A stretch of 64,000 nucleotides of DNA from assembly GCA_964514385.1 (NCBI GenBank), contig CAZEQJ010000015.1:8462-72461 (forward strand), written 5' to 3'. Shown in pieces: positions 1-8,921 of the stretch. The DNA comes from CAZEQJ01 sp964514385 (lineage in GTDB: Bacteria > Bacteroidota > Bacteroidia > Cytophagales > Cyclobacteriaceae). Below the pieces are notes generated by a model. It worked only from the letters and a program-made list of their open reading frames with translations, was not told the DNA's origin and did no database searches. The first letter of the stretch is position 1, and every line of letters starts with the position of its first letter. The translations under genes were made by a program, and so were the position numbers.

Positions 1-641
1 TCCTGTGTCCAGCTGCGGGCAAGTGAATAACCGGTGCCACTAAACTTGATCTCATTCATGATGGTCGGGATCACTGAAACGATTAATAGTATAATCAGCC
101 AGGGCTCAAAGACCACTACCCCGGTGATCAGGGTACCGATAACAATCAGATCTTCAACTTGTGTCAGCACGTTGGAAAGTAAGGCTACTCGGCCGATGGT
201 CTGCTGACGGGCACGCTCCAGTTTGTCGTAAAACTCCGAGTCCTCGAGTTGCGCCAATGTCAGCTCCGACGTTTTTCTGATGATCCTCACCGATGAGTCA
301 ATGGAATACTGATCACCCAGCAGTGCATCGGTGAGCGAGGTGAGCCGGCTGAGCAGATCGGAAACGATAGCCAGTCCAAACTCAAGCCCGATATATAGCC
401 ATAAAGTGCTCAGATCTTTTACATCTGCATTATACTGCAGGATCACCTCATCGATGATAAGCTTACCCACCCACAACATAGATACCGGCAGCAAGGCGCT
501 GACCGTCCGGCAGGCAGCATTGGCATAAAAAAGCCAGGGATTCACCCGCCTTATCTCGCGAAAAAAGCGCGGAATAAACCTGAGGGAAGCAAAGCTGTCC
601 TTGAAGTTAAATCGCTGCTGCTGTAGTGTTTTTTTAGCCAT
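1..641 (-). CDS. ABC exporter subunit, N-terminal membrane part (partial)
   Basis: The frame starts with ATG at 641 and runs leftward without a stop to the window edge, so about 213 N-terminal residues are seen and the C-terminus is missing. The visible part resembles the membrane domain of fused permease/ATPase exporters: a basic N-terminus with many Arg and Phe, a hydrophobic segment at roughly residues 30-60 ending in a GKLIIDEVI-like stretch, an amphipathic region, and a second hydrophobic segment near residues 165-200. The ATPase domain (Walker A, signature, Walker B) would lie beyond the window, so the substrate and the fusion are inferred from the family, not seen. The stretch upstream of the start is AT-rich and could hold its promoter. 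Confidence 0.75.
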   Translation of the reverse strand, partial: MAKKTLQQQRFNFKDSFASLRFIPRFFREIRRVNPWLFYANAACRTVSALLPVSMLWVGKLIIDEVILQYNADVKDLSTLWLYIGLEFGLAIVSDLLSRLTSLTDALLGDQYSIDSSVRIIRKTSELTLAQLEDSEFYDKLERARQQTIGRVALLSNVLTQVEDLIVIGTLITGVVVFEPWLIILLIVSVIPTIMNEIKFSGTGYSLARSWTQ

Positions 642-940
642 TATGAATTACAATAAGACTTGAACAATTCGTAGTATTCAATAATAATATATACTGAATA
701 ATAAATTAACATATAGTACTCATAGTTATCTGTTTATACTCGTAATCATTCAAAATCATTTGGTGGCATACCGTGACGTAGACCCACCGCGCATTTTAGC
801 ACATTAGGTTTTTGCCACCGAAACACCAACCCTGAAAAACCAAAAGAGCTAAAGTTTCCCTTCCTTCAACGGAATCAAATTAATGGCAGCAATTAAACTT
901 TGATGCCAAAATATAGTTTCATATATTTCGGTTAAACCTC
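642..940. other. AT-rich intergenic stretch without a gene
   Basis: About 300 bases between the exporter start and the DUF6577-like frame. I see no convincing ORF. It is AT-rich and contains the 11-base word CGCATTTTAGC at 790-800, which recurs at 2091-2101 on the other side of the decayed toxin-antitoxin stretch. Probably leader or promoter sequence of the ABC gene plus the edge of an accessory insertion. Confidence 0.4.
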
Positions 941-1690
941 TTAGAAATCGCACAGGATAAACTACATATTGACGATCTTAGGAATCAATTCCGTGAACAG
1001 CCAAGATTATCAACCAGTGAACTAACTGAGTTCTATCGTTCAAAAGAACCAAAAGCAAAGAAGACTACTATCAATTGGAGAATCTATCGCCTTGTCCAAG
1101 CTGGAATTCTGACCAGAATTGGACGTGGAAAATTCGCTTTTGGCACAGGAAGGGCTTACTATCCGGAATTAACAACCAAGCAAGTTTCACTATTCAAAAA
1201 GCTCAAAGCGGAGTTTCCTTTTATTTCAATCTGCATCTGGAGCACTTCAGTGATAAACGAATTCATGCTTCATCAACCCGGTAGATTCTACCAGCTTATA
1301 GAAGTCGAAAAGGATGGAATGGAAAGTTTATTTTACTTCCTTAAAGACAAAAACATGTCTGTTTATATGGACCCCTCTCCCGAATTAATCAAAAGATACT
1401 TAATAGATGAAAAGGAACCTTGGATTGTAAAACCTCTTGTTTCTGAAGCACCAACTCAAGAACTCAATGGGATATCGACTGTAACAATTGAGAAAATGCT
1501 GGTTGACATTTTTTGTGATCCAATAATATTTAGTGCCCAGCAAGGGTCAGAAATGGATCAGATTTTTAAAGAGGCATTCGAGAAATACGCAATAAGTGAA
1601 AGTAAAATGCTCAGATATGCCAGCAGAAGAAGAAGAAAACCAGAGCTGGATAACTATTTAAATGAAATATCTAAATATCGGCAGCAATAA
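941..1690 (+). pseudogene. DUF6577/AbiEi-like winged-helix protein without a usable start
   Basis: One frame is open from the stop at 914-916 to TAA at 1688-1690 and gives about 250 residues of protein-like sequence. The N-terminal part looks like a winged helix (LSTSELTEFYRSKEP, then WRIYRLVQAGILTRIGRGKFAF) and the C-terminal part matches what I recall of DUF6577 proteins, which sit beside AbiEii-type nucleotidyltransferases. There is no ATG, GTG or TTG in frame before GTG at 1250, and starting there would delete the winged helix. Either the 5' end has been lost or mutated, or a rare start (for example ATT at 968) is used. The gene just downstream is a truncated AbiEii remnant, which supports decay. 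Family assignment is from memory. Confidence 0.55.
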
Positions 1691-1716
1691 CAATTTACTG
1701 CCAATAATTTGATTAA

Positions 1717-1890
1717 ATGATAAGCAAAGATTCGCTACATTTTTATTGGATAACTAAAGTATCTAAAGCCAACAGAAAGGCTGATAAGATATTGATTGAA
1801 AAAGTAATTCGAGCACTACTTCTACTTGAAGGATTAGCAAAGCAGAAATTGGATTTGCATTTTTCTACTGGTACAAAATATTTGAATTAA
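1717..1890 (+). pseudogene. Truncated AbiEii/nucleotidyltransferase toxin remnant
   Basis: A 57-residue frame starts 26 bases after the DUF6577-like frame. It begins MISKDSLHFYWITKVSKAN and has the helix ILIEKVIRALLLLEGLAKQ, the usual N-terminus of AbiEii-type nucleotidyltransferases. It then reaches LDLHFSTGTKYLN, where a full-length family member would have the FKGGT nucleotide-binding motif, and stops. The GG motif reads STGT and the later DxD motif is absent, so it cannot be an active transferase. Full-length relatives have roughly 230-300 residues. I read it as a remnant of a type IV toxin gene. Confidence 0.6.
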
Positions 1891-1909
1891 ACGGAGGAGA
1901 ACAGAATTA

Positions 1910-2053
1910 ATGGAAAGGTCAACAGTACATTACGCAGATAACAAAACGAATAACGCGCTCAAGAAGCTGCACAATAAACTGCGTCCGGCAGACACAACTT
2001 TGCAACTGTTCGAATACATTATTGTGCTAAGGTGTTTGCAAAGGATGGTGTGA
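1910..2053 (+). CDS. Small hypothetical ORF (47 aa), possibly spurious
   Basis: An ATG at 1910 preceded by a purine-rich ACGGAGGAGA sequence, which looks like a ribosome binding site, opens a 47-residue hydrophilic frame ending at TGA 2051-2053. I do not recognise the protein. A second frame over about 2000-2100 also reads protein-like and ends in a TAG at 2098-2100, so the stretch may hold fragments of one older gene broken by a frameshift. It lies in the same AT-rich decayed stretch as the toxin remnant. Confidence 0.25.
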   Translation: MERSTVHYADNKTNNALKKLHNKLRPADTTLQLFEYIIVLRCLQRMV

Positions 2054-2119
2054 TAATATACTTTACCGATATTTACACATCTTCAGCCTACGCATTTTAG
2101 CTGGTCAATAAATTCAACG

Positions 2120-3031
2120 ATGGAACTCAATATTAACAATATCCCCGCCCAAAAAGGGCGCATTGCCATTGTTACCGGCTCCAATACCGGATTAGGCTAT
2201 GAAACCGCCTTAGCCTTGGCTGAAAAAGAAGCCAAAGTAATTCTGGCCTGCCGGAATACGGCCAAGGCAGAGCATGCTAAAATGGAGATACTCCAAATGG
2301 TGCCCCGGGCAGAGATAGACATACTTCAAATTGATCTCAGCAGCCTCAGGTCGGTTCGTGCATTTGCTGAAAACTTTCAGTCAAAATATGACCGGCTGGA
2401 CTTACTGATCAACAACGCCGGCGTGATGATGCCGCCATATACCAAAACGGAAGATGGATTTGAATTGCAGTTTGGGGCCAACCATCTGGGCCATTTCCTG
2501 TTGACCGGATTATTACTTGACATCCTCACCGGTACTCCCGGCTCCAGAGTGGTTTCCCTCAGTTCGCTTGCCCATAAAAACGGGAAAATCAATTTTGATG
2601 ATTTGCAGAGCGAGAAAAATTATTCAAAATCCAGGGCTTACGGCCAGAGTAAACTTGCATGTCTGATGTTTGCCTTTGAAATGGAGCGCAGATTGGAAAA
2701 AGCTGGTATTACCCAGACCATTTCAGTTGCCACACACCCCGGCGTAGCCATAACCGAGCTCGCCCGCCATTTCCTCAAATGGGCCATGGCAATAGCTAAG
2801 GTTATTATAGCGCCTTTTATGACCCATTCACCAGCGTATGGAGCTAAACCAACTCTGATGGCAGCCTTAGCGGATCATGTAAAAGGAGGTGAGTATTTTG
2901 GCCCTAAAGGCCACAATGAAATGAAAGGCAGACCGGGAAAAGCGATGTCGACATCCCTTGCCAATAATACGGAAGTTGCCCGCAGACTATGGGAGGTATC
3001 TGAAGAGCTGACAGGCATTAAATATTTATAG
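2120..3031 (+). CDS. Short-chain dehydrogenase/reductase, retinol dehydrogenase-like
   Basis: A 303-residue classical SDR of the RDH/WWOX-like group. The cofactor motif TGSNTGLG is at residues 19-26, followed by VILACRN with an Arg that fits NADP(H) preference. NNAG is near residue 97, the catalytic Ser lies in VVSLSS, and the YGQSK active-site Tyr/Lys pair is near 173-177. It should oxidise or reduce an alcohol/carbonyl substrate in the cytoplasm; the substrate cannot be told from sequence. It stands alone on the plus strand and ends 25 bases before the convergent GH13 gene. Confidence 0.85.
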   Translation: MELNINNIPAQKGRIAIVTGSNTGLGYETALALAEKEAKVILACRNTAKAEHAKMEILQMVPRAEIDILQIDLSSLRSVRAFAENFQSKYDRLDLLINNAGVMMPPYTKTEDGFELQFGANHLGHFLLTGLLLDILTGTPGSRVVSLSSLAHKNGKINFDDLQSEKNYSKSRAYGQSKLACLMFAFEMERRLEKAGITQTISVATHPGVAITELARHFLKWAMAIAKVIIAPFMTHSPAYGAKPTLMAALADHVKGGEYFGPKGHNEMKGRPGKAMSTSLANNTEVARRLWEVSEELTGIKYL

Positions 3032-3056
3032 CTATTTCCTGAGTCGAAAATCTGCA

Positions 3057-4856
3057 TCATTCAGCAATGAGGACAACGCCTTTGCCGGCTGCTATTTCTA
3101 TAGGAAAATGATTCCCGGCTGCAGTATATTTTGTTCCGCCAAAAAAGGAGGTGTAAGATGTATAACGAGCAGGTATTTCGATCTTCACGTCAGACTTACC
3201 CCGGTTAAACAGGCCAATGACTTCGTTTCTGTCATTGTATCTTGACATGCCCAAAACGTTATTATCATCATCAGATACGATGAATTTTTGCTCCCCGAGA
3301 CGTAATACCGGTAATGTCTGACGCATCGTAATCAGCTTTTTATAATAGTCCAGTAGTTCCGGATCGGCACGCACCGGCTCCTCGCCCTCATCCTCAAACA
3401 TCATTTCCGGCCACCAGATGGGCTTACGGCAATGCGGATCATCAGCACCCCACATGCCGAGCTCGTCACCATTCCATATCTGAGGGGCACCCATGCTCAT
3501 AAACTGATAGAGTAGAAATAATTTCACTTCCTCCACCGTCTGCTGATCCGACTTCCCTGTCTTATAGCCGTTCCCCGCTTCCTTATAAAAATTATGATTG
3601 AAAAATGTCGTTAATAAACGCGGTGTGTCGTGTGTGGCTGACAGGTTCATGTTCATTTTAAGATTTTCATCTGAAATACTGTCGTTGATTTCCCTGAGTC
3701 GTGCTACATATTCGCTGGGTGTTAAGTCAGGTTCGCCCTGACTGAAAAATCCCCTTGTAAGTAAAAACCATCGGTAGTTCATGATCGCGTCGAAGGCTTC
3801 CGGGCCTATCATTTTCTCCGGCCCGGACATATCCGGATAATCAAACCACCAGACTTCAGCCAGTAAAAAGGCGTCAGGGTTTACCGACTTGACAAACGCC
3901 CTGAAATCCTTCCACCAGCCCAGTGTCATCTCAGATGCTACATCCAGCCGGTAACCATCAACACCATCGGTGGGATCACCATCACCGTCCGGATCCAGCC
4001 AGCGCTGACAAACATTGAAAATATGTTGTTTCAATGACTGGGAAACAATATTACCGTCATGAGGTGGTCTTTCATCCGGATTTTTAACCGCTTCCTTCAG
4101 TAGCGGCAGATATTTAAAGCCCCACCAGCCCTCAACTTCGAGATCGTGATCCTCATCCGGCCATTGCTTCACTTCATACCAGTCGGCATACGCAGACTCT
4201 TGCCCGTTTTTTCTCAGGTCGTTCAATGCCCAGAAATCATACCCGGTATGGTTAAAGGTATAGTCCATGATGAGACGGATACCTCTCTTTTTGCATTCGC
4301 TGATCAGCTCAAGAAATAATTTGTCTGCTGCTGTCCACTGCCATGTGGAAGGATCGTCCGGCACCTCTGCATCCATTATTTTCTTATCCCCCTGCGGATC
4401 AGGCCCGAATGTAGGATCGATATGACGCCAGTTACGGGGATCGTATTTGTGAAGGGATGGCGCATCGTTTACCGGATTCAGGTAAATCCCATTGATGCCC
4501 AGGTCGGTGAGATAATCAAGCTTGTCGATGATGCCCTGAATATCACCACCATACCGGCGAGCCTGAAGTTTTTGATTAAACTCCAGCGAATCCCACGACT
4601 GCATATAGTCATCTTCCTGATACCAGTTTTGCGTCCAGGGGGTTATGGCCCAGTTTTCGGGTAGCTCCTCCGGATAGGTCATTTTCATGAATTCCGGTGA
4701 CGGATCGTTGGAAGGGTCACCATTGTGAAAACGTTCCGGAAAGATCTGGTACCAGATCATATTCTTAGGCCAGTCCATAGGCACTCCATTTTCGGTCTGA
4801 TTGTTGCACCCCATCCATAACAGGCTGCAAAAAAACAGGAAAACTGTATATCTCAT
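3057..4856 (-). CDS. GH13 alpha-amylase-family lipoprotein
   Basis: A 599-residue glycoside hydrolase of family 13. The N-terminus is a lipoprotein signal ending in the lipobox LWMGC, so the enzyme is probably anchored in the cell envelope. The GH13 barrel starts at NMIWYQIFPERF. The catalytic triad is visible: nucleophile Asp in DGYRLDVASE (near 301), acid/base Glu in LLAEVWW (near 334) and the transition-state Asp in ATHDTPR (near 408). A beta-sandwich C-terminal domain follows from about residue 510. It probably cleaves alpha-glucans or maltodextrins (neopullulanase/cyclomaltodextrinase-like); exact specificity is not deducible. No SusC/SusD pair is adjacent, so this is not a complete starch utilisation locus. 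Confidence 0.88.
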   Translation of the reverse strand: MRYTVFLFFCSLLWMGCNNQTENGVPMDWPKNMIWYQIFPERFHNGDPSNDPSPEFMKMTYPEELPENWAITPWTQNWYQEDDYMQSWDSLEFNQKLQARRYGGDIQGIIDKLDYLTDLGINGIYLNPVNDAPSLHKYDPRNWRHIDPTFGPDPQGDKKIMDAEVPDDPSTWQWTAADKLFLELISECKKRGIRLIMDYTFNHTGYDFWALNDLRKNGQESAYADWYEVKQWPDEDHDLEVEGWWGFKYLPLLKEAVKNPDERPPHDGNIVSQSLKQHIFNVCQRWLDPDGDGDPTDGVDGYRLDVASEMTLGWWKDFRAFVKSVNPDAFLLAEVWWFDYPDMSGPEKMIGPEAFDAIMNYRWFLLTRGFFSQGEPDLTPSEYVARLREINDSISDENLKMNMNLSATHDTPRLLTTFFNHNFYKEAGNGYKTGKSDQQTVEEVKLFLLYQFMSMGAPQIWNGDELGMWGADDPHCRKPIWWPEMMFEDEGEEPVRADPELLDYYKKLITMRQTLPVLRLGEQKFIVSDDDNNVLGMSRYNDRNEVIGLFNRGKSDVKIEIPARYTSYTSFFGGTKYTAAGNHFPIEIAAGKGVVLIAE

Positions 4857-4976
4857 CTGACAGGTGATGGTGGTAAGTCAAATAACGTCATTTTTTTTCA
4901 TCTTCTGATTTTGCCGGGAAAATATCAACATTTAGCGGATAAAACCGTTTTGCTTTCGTTGGAAAGTGAGGAATTT

Positions 4977-5696
4977 ATGAAAAAGATTGCCTGTGGAATC
5001 ATTTTATTATTATCCATGAATGCATCAGCCCAAAAAGTGGCCTATCTTTTTCCGGGTCAGGGGTCTGACGGCAGGATATTCCGTCAGCTTTACCTGCCAG
5101 ATGGCTATGATGCTGTGGTGATCTCGTACCCAACTCCGGCACGGGGTGAGTCTATGGCTGATTTTGCCATGCGTCTACTGCCACAGATCGATACATTACA
5201 ACCTTTTGTGCTCATTGGCATGTCAATGGGCGGGATGATCGTTTCTGAATTGCTGGATCATATTTCCCCTGAAAAGGCCATCATCATCTCGAGTGCACGA
5301 AAACGGTCAGAGATGCCTTTCCTTTACCGCTCTCAGCGCTATTTTCCCTTGCATAAAATCACGCCCGGAGCAGTCATGAAACGCGGGGCACTGATGCTCC
5401 AGCCACTGGTGGAGCCTGATCGTAAAACCTATAAAAACACATTTAAGGCAATGTTGAAATCAAAAAAGCCGGTTTACTACAAACGCACGGTCAACATGAT
5501 CGTCAACTGGATGCGGGATGAAGTACAGCCGGAAATTATCCACATCCATGGCACACAAGACCGGACTATTCCTTTCAAAAATGTAAAGCCAGACTATACT
5601 GTAGAAGAAGGGTCACATATGATGACCTTGACCCGGGGGATATACATATCAGAACTTATTAGCCAGATACTGGATCCTGATCAGAACTTGAATTAA
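4977..5696 (+). CDS. Secreted alpha/beta hydrolase
   Basis: I chose ATG 4977 rather than an upstream ATG at 4911 because it gives a clean signal peptide (MKKIACGIILLLSMNASAQ) and follows GTGAGGAATTT. The 239-residue product has the hydrolase nucleophile elbow GMSMGG (Ser near 83), an acid in HGTQDRTIPF and a C-terminal His in EGSHMM. This is a compact alpha/beta hydrolase, probably periplasmic, acting on an ester, thioester or amide of unknown identity. It is divergent from the GH13 gene (120 bases between starts) and convergent with arfB. Confidence 0.8.
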   Translation: MKKIACGIILLLSMNASAQKVAYLFPGQGSDGRIFRQLYLPDGYDAVVISYPTPARGESMADFAMRLLPQIDTLQPFVLIGMSMGGMIVSELLDHISPEKAIIISSARKRSEMPFLYRSQRYFPLHKITPGAVMKRGALMLQPLVEPDRKTYKNTFKAMLKSKKPVYYKRTVNMIVNWMRDEVQPEIIHIHGTQDRTIPFKNVKPDYTVEEGSHMMTLTRGIYISELISQILDPDQNLN

Positions 5697-5806
5697 AGCT
5701 CCCTGCGCAACGATCTGATTGATCATCATAGAATCTTTGATAAATTTTTATGCGAGCCTCACTTACTGCATGTTGAGTTTTGGAAAAACAGCGCTGCGGT
5801 TAATGC

Positions 5807-6214
5807 TCAGAGAATCCGTTTTCTCAGCTGTTTTATTTCACCATGTTTTTTCTTTGCGTCCAGCCGCTTTTTCTTTGAAGCCTTTGTCGGCTTTGTGGGC
5901 TTACGCGTCTTCTTTTCTTTAAACGCCACGGCAAGTAGTTTTTCGAATTTTTTAAATGCCAGCTCTCTATTCTGATATTGCGATCGCTTGCTGTCAGCTG
6001 TTACAATAATCTCTCCTGACTTCGATAACTTATTTTCCAGCCTGCTGATGAGGTGCGCCCTCTGCTCATCTGATATCAAAGCAGAATCCTTCACCTGCCA
6101 TCGTAGCTCCACCTTTGTCTCTACCTTATTAACATGCTGACCGCCCGGTCCGCTGCTTCTTGCCGTGCTGGTGTCAATCTCTTTTCTGATGTCATTGAGC
6201 CTCACCTTTTCCAT
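5807..6214 (-). CDS. arfB: Alternative ribosome-rescue factor / peptidyl-tRNA hydrolase ArfB
   Basis: A 135-residue class I release-factor-like protein. The GGQ loop is present (RSSGPGGQHVNKVETKVELRW), followed by the short codon-independent release-factor fold and a long basic C-terminal tail with many KK and KKK runs, as ArfB uses to enter the empty mRNA channel of stalled ribosomes. It hydrolyses peptidyl-tRNA on nonstop ribosomes. An ATG at 6253 would add 13 residues not typical of the family, and its AGGT sits directly against the codon, so I prefer 6214. It is divergent from the flavoprotein gene at 6346. Confidence 0.9.
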   Translation of the reverse strand: MEKVRLNDIRKEIDTSTARSSGPGGQHVNKVETKVELRWQVKDSALISDEQRAHLISRLENKLSKSGEIIVTADSKRSQYQNRELAFKKFEKLLAVAFKEKKTRKPTKPTKASKKKRLDAKKKHGEIKQLRKRIL

Positions 6215-6345
6215 AGTAGCCCTAACGTAGCTGCCTGTCCCATGTTTTGCCATACCTGATCAAAATCATATTCATGGGTAGAGACGGATCATGCTAAACG
6301 TATGAAATAATCATCATGTTTACCCCTCATACAAAAATCATCATT

Positions 6346-7806
6346 ATGGCACGAGTGGTAGTATTAGGCGCAGGAGTATCCGGTCACACGGCGGCACTTA
6401 CACTGACGCGCAAACTAAAAAAACCTCACGAAATCATTGTTATCAGTCCGAACAGCCGCTATCAGTGGATTCCTTCAAATATCTGGGTAGGCATTGGGAA
6501 AATGAATACACAACAGGTGACCTTTGAGCTGGCGCCGGTGTATAAACGAAAGAAAATTGATTTTCATCAGGCCAAAGCGGTGTCCATTCATCCGGAAGGT
6601 AGTAGCGGGCATGAAGCTCCTTTCGTTACAGTGGAATACACCCATCCGGACAAAGCCGGGGAAACAGCAGATATACCCTATGATTACCTTATTAATGCGA
6701 CCGGGCCGAAGTTAAAGTTCGAAGCCACGGAAGGGCTTTCCCCCGAAGAAGGCAATTGCCAGAGTGTATGTACCTATCAGCATGCCACACATACCTGGGA
6801 GAAGCTGCAGGAAGTGTTTAAAAAAATGGAGGAAGGCCACGAACAGAATATTGTGGTGGGGACCGGGCATTCCATGGCTACCTGCCAGGGTGCTGCTTTT
6901 GAATACATCCTCAATATCGGATTCGAAATCAAAAAACGAGGGCTCGAACACAAGGCTAACCTCTATTGGATCACCAATGAATATGAGGTAGGCGACTTTG
7001 GAATGGGCGGCGCTTTTGTAAAAAGAAACGGATATATCACTTCCACTACCGTTTTTGCTGAATCCATTCTGGCAGAATATGGTATTCACTGGATCAAGCG
7101 TGCCGGCGTAAATAAAATCACGCGTGATACCATTTATTATGAAAATCTGGAAGGAGAAGACCACGAGCTGAAATTTGATTTTTCAATGTTAATACCGTCG
7201 TTTTCAGGTGTTGGTCTGAAAGCCTTTGGCCGGCAGGGCGATGACATCACAGATACTATTTTCGCTGCGAATGGCTTCATGAAAGTGGATGCCGATTACA
7301 CTGCCAAGCCCTATGAAGAGTGGACAGCAGAAGACTGGCCGAGCATTTACCAAAACCCGGCTTATGATAACCTTTATGCTGCCGGAATAGCGTTTGCTCC
7401 TCCGCATGCCATATCAAAGCCCATGAAAAGCAAGAAGGGAACCATGATCTCACCTACACCACCCCGTACGGGTATGCCATCGGGTGTAATAGGTAAGGTG
7501 GTTGCCATCAACATTGCCGACAGGATCAGACATAACAAAAATGAACACAAGCATAAGGCCTCGATGGCTAAAATGGGTGCTGCCTGCGTAGTATCAGCTG
7601 GATACGGACTAAAAAAAGGCATGGCCGCTACCATGACGGTATTCCCCATCGTGCAGGACTGGAAAAAATACCCGCGCTGGGGCCGTGATCTGGACTATAC
7701 GGTTGGCGAAGCCGGCCTTGCCGGTCACTGGATCAAACTGATGCTCCACTATTTGTTTATGTATAAAGCCAAAGCCAGGCCCTTCTGGTACCTAATCCCT
7801 GAATAA
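6346..7806 (+). CDS. FAD-dependent oxidoreductase, sulfide:quinone oxidoreductase-like
   Basis: A 486-residue flavoprotein. The FAD-binding motif VVVLGAGVSGHTAA is at the very N-terminus, which is why I start at ATG 6346 rather than the ATG at 6316. The family is the SQR/flavocytochrome c-sulfide dehydrogenase group: ISPNSRYQWIPSNIW near residue 35, a Cys pair in NCQSVCTY near 148-151 and another Cys in GAACVVSAG in the C-terminal third. SQRs oxidise sulfide at the membrane and reduce quinone. The C-terminus ends in an amphipathic stretch (HWIKLMLHYLFMYKAKARPFWY) that could dock to the membrane. Other NADH:quinone or thiol oxidoreductase activities are not excluded. A small gene follows by 2 bases. 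Confidence 0.78.
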   Translation: MARVVVLGAGVSGHTAALTLTRKLKKPHEIIVISPNSRYQWIPSNIWVGIGKMNTQQVTFELAPVYKRKKIDFHQAKAVSIHPEGSSGHEAPFVTVEYTHPDKAGETADIPYDYLINATGPKLKFEATEGLSPEEGNCQSVCTYQHATHTWEKLQEVFKKMEEGHEQNIVVGTGHSMATCQGAAFEYILNIGFEIKKRGLEHKANLYWITNEYEVGDFGMGGAFVKRNGYITSTTVFAESILAEYGIHWIKRAGVNKITRDTIYYENLEGEDHELKFDFSMLIPSFSGVGLKAFGRQGDDITDTIFAANGFMKVDADYTAKPYEEWTAEDWPSIYQNPAYDNLYAAGIAFAPPHAISKPMKSKKGTMISPTPPRTGMPSGVIGKVVAINIADRIRHNKNEHKHKASMAKMGAACVVSAGYGLKKGMAATMTVFPIVQDWKKYPRWGRDLDYTVGEAGLAGHWIKLMLHYLFMYKAKARPFWYLIPE

Positions 7807-7808
7807 TT

Positions 7809-7973
7809 ATGAAAACAGAAAAAGAAAAATTTACCCCCTACTCTGAGCATAGCTTTGCCACTGTACCGGGAAAAGCCACACAGTTTTTCCGTCGTTTCTG
7901 GCTCTGGCAGCTCTGGCGATTTGTTGTACTCAATCTCAAGATTATGCGTATTGTGATTGGCGGGCATTCGTAG
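7809..7973 (+). CDS. Small SQR-associated protein, 54 aa
   Basis: ATG at 7809 begins two bases after the stop of the SQR-like gene, giving a 54-residue protein ending at TAG 7971-7973. It has a polar N-terminus (MKTEKEKFTPYSEH) and an aromatic, hydrophobic C-terminal half (QFFRRFWLWQLWRFVVLNLKIMRIVI) that looks like a membrane-surface helix or a single membrane segment. I do not know a named family. The spacing strongly suggests translational coupling and a role as a small membrane partner of the flavoprotein; this is inference. No terminator is evident in the 128 bases before the convergent AbiEii gene. Confidence 0.6.
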   Translation: MKTEKEKFTPYSEHSFATVPGKATQFFRRFWLWQLWRFVVLNLKIMRIVIGGHS

Positions 7974-8101
7974 CTGAAGCTATAATGCATCTTTGCGGGA
8001 GTAGGGAAAATGTAAACAGAAAAATGGCTCCTAATTGATTGTCAGCCTCATGCTCTTTATTAACTGAGGAAAGAGGATGGCAATATGTAAACCGAAAGGA
8101 T

Positions 8102-8917
8102 TTACTCAATATATTTCTGAAATTTTCTCCAATGTTTTCCTAATTCACGCCAGACATCATTGAAATCTGGAATTTCGGTCATTTGGTTTGTCAGGTGGTT
8201 ATTCCAATGTTTTGTAAAGGTCTTTTCCTTTTGTTGAATTACCTTGATCAAATCATTTGGGTTGTATCCTTTATATTTTGCTTTATCCTGAAAAGCGAAA
8301 ATATGATCTTCAATATCCTCGCCTTCAACTTCAAGTAAATACCAGAGATCATAAATGTCTCTTGGAGCAGTTCGTTGCATGATTGAGCGCAATTTTTCTG
8401 AAATCACTTCTCCGAGTGAATAACAGTATATGCTATATTGTTTTCCAAGATCAGAATAGGTGTTTATGATCAGTTTTTCTTCCGGTGCGTTGTAGATCAA
8501 TTCGTTCTGACTAATGTCGACTTTAATGTTTCTATTAGCTCCAACTCCACCCAATGGACCGGTATAAAAAAGATAGAAATTGAAATTCCCGGTTTCATGC
8601 TGTGTTTCGTCGCGGAAAGAAAGAGAAATCCGGGATTCTTCATATACCCATTGACTTAATTCATTGAAAGCAGCTTTAATAACCTCAGGATCAAAGTCTT
8701 TTCCTCTGAAAGTGAAATCAAGGTCTTCCGAAAAACGGTAATCCCGGAAGTACGCTTTTTTCAGTACCGTGCCACCTTTGAAAACCAGGTTATCTTTCAG
8801 AAACTGATTATTTGCAATGCCATAGGTCACCCAGGAAATGACATAGTCTTTTTCGATTTGTGTGCCCCGGACACCTTCCATTCCTGCTATGGATTGTATT
8901 TCTCCTGGTTGTATCAA
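8102..8917 (-). CDS. abiEii: AbiEii-type nucleotidyltransferase toxin (type IV TA)
   Basis: A 271-residue AbiEii/AbiGii family protein. The nucleotide-binding motif VFKGGTVLKKA is near residues 45-55, followed by FSEDLDFTF with the metal-binding DLD near 66-68, and the C-terminal DIYDLWYLLE motif typical of the family. Family members are nucleotidyltransferases that stop growth when unopposed (some add nucleotides to tRNA) and can abort phage infection. The start is 4 bases after the antitoxin stop, so the pair is one operon with the antitoxin first. Confidence 0.9.
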   Translation of the reverse strand: MIQPGEIQSIAGMEGVRGTQIEKDYVISWVTYGIANNQFLKDNLVFKGGTVLKKAYFRDYRFSEDLDFTFRGKDFDPEVIKAAFNELSQWVYEESRISLSFRDETQHETGNFNFYLFYTGPLGGVGANRNIKVDISQNELIYNAPEEKLIINTYSDLGKQYSIYCYSLGEVISEKLRSIMQRTAPRDIYDLWYLLEVEGEDIEDHIFAFQDKAKYKGYNPNDLIKVIQQKEKTFTKHWNNHLTNQMTEIPDFNDVWRELGKHWRKFQKYIE

Positions 8918-8921
8918 TGCC

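Noticed and set aside
6712..7164. A 150-codon minus-strand frame opposite the SQR-like gene
   Set aside because: Antisense to the flavoprotein; no recognisable domain.
7974..8101. Search for a terminator between the SQR companion gene and abiEii
   Set aside because: Only a weak CCTCA/TGAGG pair with a long loop and no T-run; not reported as a feature.
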